Assembly (NCBI GenBank): GCA_005765155.1
Contig: VCCP01000003.1
Coordinates: 4,402,001 to 4,466,000, forward strand
Reading direction: 5' to 3'
DNA: 64,000 bases
Source of the DNA: Zelopaecilomyces penicillatus
Taxonomy: Eukaryota > Ascomycota > Sordariomycetes > Hypocreales > Pseudodiploosporaceae
The notes beneath the pieces were generated by a model, which was given only the letters and a program-made list of their open reading frames with translations, was not told the DNA's origin and searched no databases. The first letter of the stretch is position 1. Each line of letters begins with the position of its first letter. Below are positions 53,520-62,973 of the stretch, piece by piece. The position numbers were made by a program, and so were the translations under genes.

Positions 53520-56500
53520 ATGGCGGAGTTGAGGGGCCGTGTCGATGAGGAAGATATCGATGATGACATCTCGGTAACATCAACTCTCCAAGAAACTCTG
53601 GATTCAGATGAGGAATGGCCTGTTAGCAAAATACTTGCTGAAAGCAATAATGGAGATAGAACAGACTATCTCATTGAATGGCAGGGGTTTGCATTGCATG
53701 AAGCAACATGGGAGCCGGTACAAAACCTAAACCATTCATTGATGGATGGATGGGAAGAGACCAAAGCAAATCAAAACAGCGGCAAGATACCGAGGTTCAA
53801 AATATGCCATTGGAGAAAGGCCTGTATTCAAAATTTCAAGTCCAAGCTATCTCGCCATGAAAAGCGGAATTTAAAACGAGCACGACTCGGTCTACAGACA
53901 ACTGATTTGGGACAAACATTGGAAGAGTATGTGGAAGCGCTCAGTGGATACCCGGAGGATGACGATTCAGATGAAGATATGGAATATCCACTGGGAGAGC
54001 ATGAAAACCCAAACGAGGCAGCCTCATTGGTTCCTTTTGGAAAGCACCAGGCAAATCAAAGTCAAGGATCTGGCTCCGAGAAGGGCTTTGTTAGCAGCGT
54101 ATCAGGCCCCGGACGTGGGTTGGAACGCAAAAACAAACCGGAAAAGAGTCTTACAGCTACTGCCGCAACCTCCCAAACACTTCTTGCAAGACAAACGGGT
54201 GTTAAAAGCGGTACTATGCAAAAGTCTCACACACACGTAGCGCGGCTTTCTTCAGGTCAGCACAACCGATTGGCTTCGTCGGGAATATTGTCGACAGGAA
54301 ACATCTTTGCAAGCGGCAAGACAAGAAAAATAAAGCAAACCCTCGTCACAGCAGTGTCGGATCCAAATAAGAAGCCTAAACTTTTTACCAAATATAGTCA
54401 AGTCCGGACATTGGAGAAAAGCCAGCGGGACAAGGAGGGAGCCACCGCGCCTTCTCAATTCCCCAAGAGTTTATTCTCCCTGTCCAAGGGTATGGACCAA
54501 GATTTCAGCACAGCTGAGAGTATACAGCCACCTCGTGAAAATGGGCAACTGAGCGGTGAAGGACTTGATGGTTCCGATACTGAGATGAAAGATTCTGGAC
54601 AAGAAGTCTCCACACAAGAACGCCATGCTGGGCAAGCACCCGGGACATTTTCAGAATCTGTCAACAGAGCTACTTTGAGCATGAAGAAAAAGAGGAGGTC
54701 TGTCCGTTGGAAAGATCAACTCGAAGATTTGGACCAGGTGGAGCATCAGGAGGAGAGTCTCTTCATCCCTGACTCGGTTTCTACTGTTGAGCGAAACTCC
54801 AATGAGAGTAAGCCGTTTACAGTACAAAGGGTTGATGAAGTAAAGTACATGAGTGGTGCGACAGCGCAGACACAAGATACTCGTTCAAAATCAGAATCCA
54901 ACTCTGGCAGAGAGGATCGAATGCCAGCGAGAATAAGCCAAACCATTTCCAAGGTTGTCAAGTTAGGCCAAAGCGTGCCAACCGTGACGTTGACATTCGC
55001 AGAGATGCCCATTGATGATGATCTTCTCTGGTTATCAACTTTGAAACGCCAGAGTTGTTTGAACTTTACGCATTCCTGCACAGCCGCAGACTTTGCATCC
55101 CAGAATGACCTTCGAGCTCTCTCAGCCAGGAAACTTGCCGAGGGCCCTGTCGATTCAGCAACAGGAAAGGAGGCACTAGAAATATTAGCGGATCGTTTAA
55201 GACTAGGATCAATGGGTATTCTTTCTTATTGTGAAGGCTTTTTTATGCTCTTGCTTCCATCAAAGTGTGAAGGCTGGATACCTGAAATTTTAGACGAGAG
55301 GGAAGACAAACCAAAAGAGTCCTCTTTAAGTTACTCAATTTTCATCCCAAGTTCTACGTTCGAGGCCTCAATGCTGGCCCCGTTCTCTTGGTTAGATTAT
55401 GCAGCTAAGGGCGACCCAAGTTCGGCTTTATATCGACGACCATTTGATGCCATTTTTGGTCCTACGTATGATCAAATATTATCAAAAGGCACGGCTAACA
55501 GTCTCACCAAGGACTCTTTTTTCCTAGCGTTTCCTCGCAATGTCGGACAGGAGGCTGCTATGGTGTCTTGGTGGTTGCGAAACTCACACCCGGGCTGTGA
55601 TATCAGAACCAGTTACTTCCCAGGCCATTGGGCTAGCTTCGTTGAACAAAACCAAGGTGTTGTTATCATTCACGAAGATGCCATCTGGGCAATTCGTCAA
55701 TTTCCTAAGATTGGGGATCTACTTCACGACAAGAGAGCGCCTCATAACTTTTGGCTGTTTTCTCGGCCAGTCTTACCAATTTCAATAAACCCTGTTCTAG
55801 AAGGGCCATCGCCAGCGATTGGAGACATGTGCTTAAGCCGCATCTTCCCTCCGGGAGGGATAGCAATTCTGGTGACGCCAAGCTTTTTTGTTGCCCAGCC
55901 AGAACAAGCCTATAACTTTGTCAAATGGTTCTGGCAAAATTACTCTTCGAAAACAAGCCAATACCGGAATGGGCAGCTTGTGGTGTGCGCTAGAATTGAT
56001 GATTGGTTACTTGACTTGATAGAAGAAAAGCACATTTTCCGAAAATCGCTTATAGGTCTGGGCTCCACCGAAATATTAGTCCAAGAGGGAGTAAGTGACA
56101 AGGCAGTTGAGGCCAGGCTGAAATCCTGGAGCCTTCTTCACCAATTAACTTTGGAATCAACCGATAAGATTACGAATCCGTTGGTTTTTGCTCCAGAGTG
56201 CATCGATGGCAACGATGAACAAAGCTTGGTGAACTGGTTCGGCCACTGGTCCATCATGCATATGAAACGATTCCGAAAGTTTAGGGTGTTGGGCTCTAGC
56301 AAAGCAAAATCGAAACGGCTCACAAGGAAAATGAAACTGCCGGTTTTTGCGAAATCGACTCCAAGCGATCCAGATGAAGTTGACGAGTCACCCAATGATG
56401 TCAAACTAGAAAACACCTCCCTAGCATCGAACGCCCTTCCTCAGCATGATCAACATGTCCACATCAAGATAAAATTACATGAGATTCTAATGAGCATCAA

Positions 56501-57437
56501 GAGTCTTTACTATTGTCCCGTTTCTTTATACAAATTCCCAGTTGCATATTGGGATGCGGACATGCCGTTTCGCTTCAAGGATTTCACATCGACGTACCAT
56601 ACATACGCAACTTGGTTCAAATTTTTTTGGGGTATGTTCAAGAATAAGACTGGACCAGCCAGGTTCTTCAATACATACACAGGTCTGTTCCACACAGTAG
56701 ATGAGAATTGCGGTCCAGACTCCAAGTCTCTTCGCCGCCGCCCATGGATAGCAATATTTCGTCCAACCAATCTCCACATAAGACAGTGGGAATCTAGTGA
56801 GATTTTTATATGGGACTCTACATATAAAGACATCATGTATGATGCAACAATGTACACAGATGATCTTCCACAGGCACAACAGGAATTAATCCAGTACATC
56901 GGGCAACAGGTGAAAGATACCCTACCTCTCAGAAATGTATGGATAGCAGGCTTTTCTTCGGATATGCCTACTGTTCAAACTAATGCTTTGGACACTACTT
57001 TGACTTGGCTCAAATTCCTACTACCTAATGTCAAGAGTTGGCTTCCTGCGGCGACGAAGGACTTACCACACAGAGGCTGGTGTCTCATATCTTACGGTGA
57101 ACGACCTAAGAGATCAGCCGAGGATGCTCAGTCTGTAAGCCTAGATGCAATGGACGTGACCATCCCAACTGACGAGTCAGTTGAATTGCAAAAGGTTGTG
57201 TTTCATGCACCGCGGGGGAGCAATGAAAGCCAGGCGGTGTTCACGCAATGCAAGAATCGGTTGTTGCAGCGCGCGTTGGCCCATGATAGTCATGAGAAGG
57301 TTGTTTACAGTTTTCGGCCAACGATGGACTGGTACACCGAGCAGTGCGACGAAGGGAGAGGGTTTGAGCATATAAAAGTCACAAGCTGGGAAGACGTATT
57401 TCGGCACTACAGCATTGATGATCCTAAGGGGGTCTGA
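53520..57437 (+). CDS. Large chromodomain protein
   Basis: Single exon, 1305 aa; first ATG at 53520 (MAELRGRVDEEDIDDDISV). The acidic N-terminus leads into a chromodomain at about residues 32-75: WPVSKILAESNN, DYLIEWQGFALHEATWEPVQ, with the aromatic cage positions filled, as in readers of methylated H3 lysines. A 400-residue disordered middle follows. From about residue 480 on the protein is ordered: VPTVTLTFAEMP, then GILSYCEGFFMLLLPSKCEG (resembling a SPOC-type strand-helix pattern, tentative), WWLRNSHPGCDIRTSYFPGH and PPGGIAILVTPSFFVAQPEQ. A C-terminal block with many Trp/Tyr (FKDFTSTYHTYATWFKFFWG) closes it. The order chromodomain, spacer, SPOC/PIN-like region recalls S. pombe Chp1 of the RITS complex, but I cannot show homology beyond the chromodomain. 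It is too large to resemble HP1. Confidence 0.8.
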   Translation: MAELRGRVDEEDIDDDISVTSTLQETLDSDEEWPVSKILAESNNGDRTDYLIEWQGFALHEATWEPVQNLNHSLMDGWEETKANQNSGKIPRFKICHWRKACIQNFKSKLSRHEKRNLKRARLGLQTTDLGQTLEEYVEALSGYPEDDDSDEDMEYPLGEHENPNEAASLVPFGKHQANQSQGSGSEKGFVSSVSGPGRGLERKNKPEKSLTATAATSQTLLARQTGVKSGTMQKSHTHVARLSSGQHNRLASSGILSTGNIFASGKTRKIKQTLVTAVSDPNKKPKLFTKYSQVRTLEKSQRDKEGATAPSQFPKSLFSLSKGMDQDFSTAESIQPPRENGQLSGEGLDGSDTEMKDSGQEVSTQERHAGQAPGTFSESVNRATLSMKKKRRSVRWKDQLEDLDQVEHQEESLFIPDSVSTVERNSNESKPFTVQRVDEVKYMSGATAQTQDTRSKSESNSGREDRMPARISQTISKVVKLGQSVPTVTLTFAEMPIDDDLLWLSTLKRQSCLNFTHSCTAADFASQNDLRALSARKLAEGPVDSATGKEALEILADRLRLGSMGILSYCEGFFMLLLPSKCEGWIPEILDEREDKPKESSLSYSIFIPSSTFEASMLAPFSWLDYAAKGDPSSALYRRPFDAIFGPTYDQILSKGTANSLTKDSFFLAFPRNVGQEAAMVSWWLRNSHPGCDIRTSYFPGHWASFVEQNQGVVIIHEDAIWAIRQFPKIGDLLHDKRAPHNFWLFSRPVLPISINPVLEGPSPAIGDMCLSRIFPPGGIAILVTPSFFVAQPEQAYNFVKWFWQNYSSKTSQYRNGQLVVCARIDDWLLDLIEEKHIFRKSLIGLGSTEILVQEGVSDKAVEARLKSWSLLHQLTLESTDKITNPLVFAPECIDGNDEQSLVNWFGHWSIMHMKRFRKFRVLGSSKAKSKRLTRKMKLPVFAKSTPSDPDEVDESPNDVKLENTSLASNALPQHDQHVHIKIKLHEILMSIKSLYYCPVSLYKFPVAYWDADMPFRFKDFTSTYHTYATWFKFFWGMFKNKTGPARFFNTYTGLFHTVDENCGPDSKSLRRRPWIAIFRPTNLHIRQWESSEIFIWDSTYKDIMYDATMYTDDLPQAQQELIQYIGQQVKDTLPLRNVWIAGFSSDMPTVQTNALDTTLTWLKFLLPNVKSWLPAATKDLPHRGWCLISYGERPKRSAEDAQSVSLDAMDVTIPTDESVELQKVVFHAPRGSNESQAVFTQCKNRLLQRALAHDSHEKVVYSFRPTMDWYTEQCDEGRGFEHIKVTSWEDVFRHYSIDDPKGV

Positions 57438-57648
57438 GGCGACAAGTTGGTCTTCAACCGGTTAATATTGTGTGTATGTAGAGCGAGGAACCCTCGTCAT
57501 CATTATAATGTACATTTAGTAGATCTATACATTGTTCAAGAGAACCCTAGATGCTTTTGCTCCTATGCTTTAACAGAAAATATTCACACCTAATAACGCA
57601 AGATTCTCACACATAACTCGGGCACTGAGGTGCTCAACTCACCTCACC

Positions 57649-58768
57649 TCACCTAGTGGAGGTGGGAAAACTGCGAGTGCTGAGAAGCACGCCTTTGACT
57701 CGCCTGATGTTGTCTCTGACTTTACGAATTTCATCTTCAGGCTCGGCCCTTTTTGACTTGCCATATATATCATATCCACCAACAAAGTCCCCATGGCCGC
57801 CATATGTCATTGTGTCAAGTTCATCACGGAAAACATCCATCAGCGTCTTGATATCCCCGAGTTCCTGGCTCTGGCTACGGAAGCCATCCGTAAGACCCGA
57901 CAAGGATTTTGTGAGCCTCGCCAGGGTTTCCGCCTGGCGCATTGATTCGGATTCAACAACCTTGCTTGGGGTTGCTGTGATTGGTGTCGCCGGAAAAGAG
58001 GTTTGTGTGCCCATGTCGCGGTGGAACATCTCGGCAGGGTCTTCTGCGGCTTCTGAATCATCTGGGGTGGCCACGCTATAGCCTTTGGGGGAGGGCACAA
58101 CGGAGACGGTACTTTCGAGCTTGGTGACCAAAGAGGCAAGTTTCTTGGACGTAGTCTCGTGAAGATCAGCGCGAGCGTCGGTAAGGCTCTCCACCATGGG
58201 AGCAATCATGAATTTGCTCGTCCCATATAGAATTGTTGATAATCCTGCAAAGGCATATAGTGTGTTGACAAGGCGATTCGTCGTGACCAAGGGAGGCGGG
58301 CGATCTGGCTTCGTCATGAATTCTGGGTAGGTGACTACAGGCGGGCGGTCGACTCCGGGGAGAAGCCGCGGCTGATTTGTTTCATGACTTTGTTGCGCAA
58401 TCGGTGAAGTCTGGGGAATCTGGGCAGTCTCATCGCTCTGTCATCCAAGGATCATTAGCTTGCATGTCACTAAGGAGGGAGCAGCGATGTGTACTGACAC
58501 TTTCGGGGATGGCAATTGCCGGTGCCTCCTCAGGCTCCCCTAGAAGTTCATCAATGTGGGCGTCCTCAATGCCTTTGGCCTTGAGGAACTCGATCTTCTT
58601 CTCCCGTGGAGCTGCCTTGACTTCGTCGTCCTCGAGAAAACGTCGCGCAACAGTAAGCTGATCTTCTGTGTGTTGTGAAGCATGTGCTGTCGGTTCCTCC
58701 GGAGGCGGGCCAGGCTGCGCATCTGGGCTTGCGGTTGGGGCTGGCCGTTCTTCCTCTGAGTCGCTCAT
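57649..58768 (-). CDS. PEX33: Pex14/17-type peroxin (Pex33-like)
   Basis: Peroxisomal membrane docking protein for matrix import. Exons on the minus strand: 58768-58499 and 58437-57649; 1059 nt, 352 aa. Residues about 35-80 form a Pex14 N-terminal domain (DQLTVARRFLEDDEVKAAPR; EKKIEFLKAKGIEDAHIDEL), which binds Pex5-type receptors. A Pro-rich linker follows, then one membrane segment (RLVNTLYAFAGLSTILYGTS) and a coiled-coil region (ASLVTKLESTVSV; ETLARLTKSLSGLTDGF). Canonical fungal Pex14 has a different membrane segment (DWRD-type start), so I assign this to the second, filamentous-fungus-specific Pex14/17 protein called Pex33 in Neurospora. The donor is GTCAGT; phase is kept across the intron. 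The subclass is less certain than the Pex14 domain. Confidence 0.82.
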
Positions 58769-60469
58769 AGTGAATCACAAAATTGCATTTGCATTAAGAT
58801 GGGAAAAGTAACTGCAACACAAGCAGTCTGGCAACGTCTTGAATCTGTTTGGATGTGGGTTGTCGGGTAAGATTCGGGCGACAGCTTGCCTCGGCTCAGA
58901 TGACGCGCGACACGTCTTTCCATGGTAGTAAGTACCTCCATCACCGATTATCACAGGTCAAGAGCCTTGACACCGGATATGAAATAGGTACATATGTATA
59001 TGGAAAAAATCCGTCCCTAGGTATTAAAATTGCGAAACTGTATAGATGTATTTAATTCACTTTTGCTGATAGAAATCATACATAATCCCATAATATTTTC
59101 CACTATTTAACTTATTAAACCGCCTCAACTGTAGCCACTGAATTCCAGGGTGACGGTTTGGGAAAGTCGATTGGTATATCTTGCGAAAAGTGGGTCGCGA
59201 TTCAGTTGTCCAAACGACACTGGTCCGTGGACAAACTTGAGGAAAAGCGAGACCCTTGGGCTCGAGATGATGGATGGACATCACCTCAAGTAACCAGCTA
59301 GACAAGGCAGCATTGCTCCAAGTTTCTTAACTGAACCACGCATTGCCTTTTCAGGCCGCAAACCAAGGGTCAATCTCCAAAGTCTCGGCGTTGCGTGGGT
59401 GTAGCTTCTTGGCGTGCGCTTCCGCGACCAACGCCAGCCGGTCCTATCCAACATCACAACTTGAGCCCCAGCCGCGACCGCCCCTCCACCGGGTTTGCTG
59501 GCCTGCGTTGAAATTTCTCGGCCGGGACGCTGTGCATCAGAGTGTCGCAACGGGATTGTATCAGGCCGCATTATTGCTCCAGTAAGCTCCGGCTTGGCCC
59601 CGCTGGCATCTTCAAAATCCTGCAGGCAACGCCCTTGTTCGTGACATCGTTGGGCCAGAAAAGAGGGCGCGGGAGGCATCCTCGCGTGTTTGGTCAATTC
59701 GCAGCCGCCAGCGAACCACGCGCGTTTATAGGTGGCTTGAGCTAAGTTTTTGGATCGAATAACCCAATCGGTAAGGTATGTATTAGCAGAACACAGCTCT
59801 CTCTTTGTCACCTCTATCCCACTCCTCCTAATCAGCCTGACTGTTTGTCTGTTGCCCCGATACTCGCCATTGCCAATTGCCCATTGCCTAGCGTCTGCCG
59901 CATCTGCTTGTTCCTAGCTCTTGACATTGAGCCTATCCTCTGTTCTCCGGAAGCTTCCATCTGCCTTTGAACGCCCAGCTGAACCTGAGCTAAGACAAGC
60001 ACCGGTATCGACGCCGTCAGGTTGTCAGGTTGCTCCTTCAAGTGAAGGCCGGGCTGGTGTCTGAATTGCAGACGGCTTCACCGCGCCACCTTTGCGTTTG
60101 CGTTCATCGAAGCGGTTGCATTGTCGCTGTTTTCGCTGAATGTGGTTGGATTGTGTCGGCTGCTGCAGGGATAACAGTTGCCGTATCAAACTGCGTGCAA
60201 CACCACAGGCGTGCAGCTTTGGCTCAGGATCGGCCGGAAACACACATAACCCTTCTAGACAGCCTGCAACTTAGGGCAGTTCCACCCGCTCTGCACGCTC
60301 TATTTATCTTGCCACCCTTCTATGCCTATCTAGCCTTTTCCCTAGCTCTCCATCACCCCATTTGCATCCCTCTATCGCTGTCTTTGACGACCTAAACACC
60401 GCTTGGCTACGATACATTTTGCATTGAGCAGCATTTTGATATCCGTTAGTGCGGATAAGAACCTGCTCG
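58769..60469. promoter_or_regulatory. Divergent promoter region, peroxin gene and IES2
   Basis: About 1.7 kb between divergent starts. The right part (60250-60420) is pyrimidine-rich on the plus strand, typical of fungal promoters or leaders, and leads into IES2. A 176-codon minus-strand ORF (59281-59811) lies in a GC-rich part and has no recognisable motif; I do not call it a gene. Confidence 0.5.
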
Positions 60470-61936
60470 ATGGCTTCCCGCCCTCGCCGCTCTGCTGCTG
60501 CAAAGGCAAAGGAGGTTATTGCCGCTCATGCCACATGGGCTGACTCAGATGAACCCAGCAATCAGACCGCCATGTCGTCGAGACGCTCAGGGCGCACGTC
60601 GGGTGCGGCTGTTTCCCGCGATGCCCCTTCGTCACCGGACGATGATTCGCATCTTAGCGTAACCGTCAAAGTTTCGTCAAACAAATTGCGCCAGGCCACG
60701 CGTGGAATTGGTCGTCGCTCAGACCCATTCGAGGGTGGTGAGATTGTCCACGGCAAACGCAATAGGGGGGCCAAAAAGAGTTATGTTATTGACTCAAGCC
60801 CCGATGATGACGATGAGGAAGAGGAAGACGAGGCAGAGATTGACGAGGATGAAGATGAGGACATGGAGGAGGCTGGCGATGAAGATGCTGAGGGCGAAGA
60901 TGTTGACGCGGAGGGAGAGGAGGATGCCGAAGGGGATATCGACATGGATGCTCCGCAAAATCTGCCTGGCCCAACTATCAAGGTTTCCCGGCACGCTGGT
61001 GGTAGGATCTTAAATGGACGTCCCTCTGGCAACACAGCAACTCCGTCAAAATCTGCCCGAGTGGCAGAAGATGATGATGATGAAGAGGAGGACGATGACG
61101 ACGACGATGACGACGATGATGAGTTGAGTGATCCCGCAGACAGTGACATTGGGGATGAGACGATGGGCTACGGAGATGAGACGATGGCGGATGAGGATGC
61201 CGAAGGCGAGGAAATTGAAGTTGCAGGTGACGACGGTGCAGAGGACGACGAGGACGAGGACGAGGAGGATGAAGACATGCCAGTCGCTAGACGATCAACT
61301 GCAGCTGGGGATGGAGAAGAGGGCCTTGACAGTGACGACAGCAATCAAGAAGGGTCACCGGATCTTGCCAAGATGACCAAGAGACAAAGGGCTCGGTTTG
61401 AAGATGCCCCTCAAGAGCATATGAAACTATCTGATGGCAAGTGTCTGCCGCAGCAATGTTGGTTAGAGTCATGGTGCTAATGCTCGCGTGCAGAAATCCA
61501 AGTGAAGAAGGTCTTTACTGCTGAGGAGCTGTCAATGCGGCGACAGGAGATGGCTCGACGACGACGAAACCTCAGCGATAAGCGCAACGAGGAAGTAAAG
61601 GTCAGTTGCGCTACTGCGAAATGCACAAAAACTTCCCTGTCATCTATATCAACCCTATCATGGTTTGAACAAGAAGCTGACATGAGTGCTCTTTAGATGG
61701 AAACAATCAACAAGCTTCTCAAAAAACAAGCGCCTAAAGTTAGTCGGAAGGCCGCTGGCGCCGGAGACGGCTTGAATGATGCCAACAAGCCTAGCCCTGT
61801 GTTTGTTCGTTGGGTAAGCAATAAAAACGGCAGTCACATCTCTATTCCGAATGAGATTATAGAAGGCCCAGCTGGCAAAGTGTTTGGTCCAAAGACTGGG
61901 CTGCCTTCTGGGAAGATGGTGGAGGAGGTCGCCTAG
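60470..61936 (+). CDS. IES2: INO80 chromatin-remodelling complex subunit Ies2
   Basis: Subunit of the INO80 nucleosome remodeller, PAPA-1/Ies2 family; nuclear. Exons 60470-61436, 61494-61600 and 61697-61936; 1314 nt, 437 aa. ATG at 60470 (MASRPRRSAAAKAKEV). The middle is extremely acidic, with long Asp/Glu runs. The conserved PAPA-1 region spans the first intron: MTKRQRARFEDAPQEHMKLSD joins EIQVKKVFTAEELSMRRQEM, then ARRRRNLSDKRNEEVK and METINKLLKKQAPKVSRK. The HIT-type zinc finger of larger homologues is not present, and the protein ends VRWVSNKNGSHISIPNEIIE with a short tail. Intron 1 uses a GC donor (GCAAGT at 61437) with CAG acceptor, the only split that restores the conserved frame. Intron 2 uses GTCAGT. 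Confidence 0.92.
61067..61123 (+). repeat. GAT/GAC/GAG trinucleotide tract (acidic run)
   Basis: In-frame run of Asp and Glu codons in IES2 encoding an unbroken string of about 18 acidic residues, ten of them consecutive Asp. A second, longer interrupted acidic tract spans 60799-60955. Both are prone to length change. Confidence 0.8.
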
Positions 61937-62973
61937 AAAAACGAGACTGTACCCGAGTTCAAGGTACGGTGGTGTTGGGACTGGGATTTGGAAATTGGGC
62001 GTTGTCATCTTATCTGATGTGGTTGGAGTTTCTACAAATCAGACCTTGAGAGTTGAACTATCGGCAAGTCATGTCCATGTTACTCAATAGCTTTTCTTCA
62101 CATACTGTACGGATATTTGAAATACACGATCCCTGGAGTTGTCTGCTTCACTGAATTATTTATTACTCCTACAAGCTGGCTTCCTCTTACAGATCCTGGA
62201 CGGGTAAAACTGGGTAGACCCTTAATACAGCGAACTAGCTGACTCCAGCACAAACAAACCTAAACAGCCAACTTTATTGCCAAGCATTATTCGCACTCTT
62301 TCTGCGCCTTTTCGCTTTCTGTGGGGTTCTTTTTTTTTTCAATTCCACCTGTTTCTCCGATGGAGTTTAGGTTTACGTTTGGTAGTTGAAACTTGGGTTT
62401 TTCCTAGCAACTGGCCAGGCTGCCTCCCGATCTGGCCCACCGAGGGTAGAACGAACAGGTCAACCTTGGACACCATTGTAAACATGCCACAAAATTCAGA
62501 CTGGACAAAGTTGATCCATATTTTCCACTCAATTTTTTAAGGTTGGGCTTCTTTGAGTACCGATATGTTTCGATGGGCCGTCTTGCCCTGATGGCGTATT
62601 TTGGGTCGTAGCCCACCTCTGCTTTCATGTACGCACAGGGTGCTTCTCACGTTTTGGTCACTTTAGCTGCTTAGACCAGAGTTCGCATCTGACTTCTCAT
62701 CAACTCTATTCAGATTTTGTTCACGGGTGTGAAAGCATGACCAAAAGAAAACTTTGTTTGGGATTCAGTATATATTTCTCAGGCTGTCGTGCTCCTGTTC
62801 GGTTTTCCTCTTCTCTAGACATTCTCTAGTTGTTGTTTTTTATTGATCAGACTGCCTTGAACTATTCCGAACACCTTTAGCAACTTCCAATAAGTCTAGG
62901 CAAGATCCTGTATCCAAACGTGTATTTCGAGACAACCGCGAAATACATAAACGATACCAATCCTAAATACAGC
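61937..62973. promoter_or_regulatory. IES2 3' flank and promoter/leader of the right-edge gene
   Basis: About 1 kb without a gene. Pyrimidine-rich stretches (T-run near 62329-62338, CT-rich 62780-62850) suggest the promoter and a long 5' leader of the gene starting at 62974. No intron could be fixed. Confidence 0.5.

Noticed and set aside
59281..59811. 176-codon minus-strand ORF
   Set aside because: It sits in the GC-rich divergent promoter of the peroxin gene and IES2. The composition is Arg/Ala/Gly-rich and no domain or splice pattern is seen.
60781..61149. Poly-Ser minus-strand ORF
   Set aside because: It is the antisense reading of the Asp/Glu tracts of IES2.
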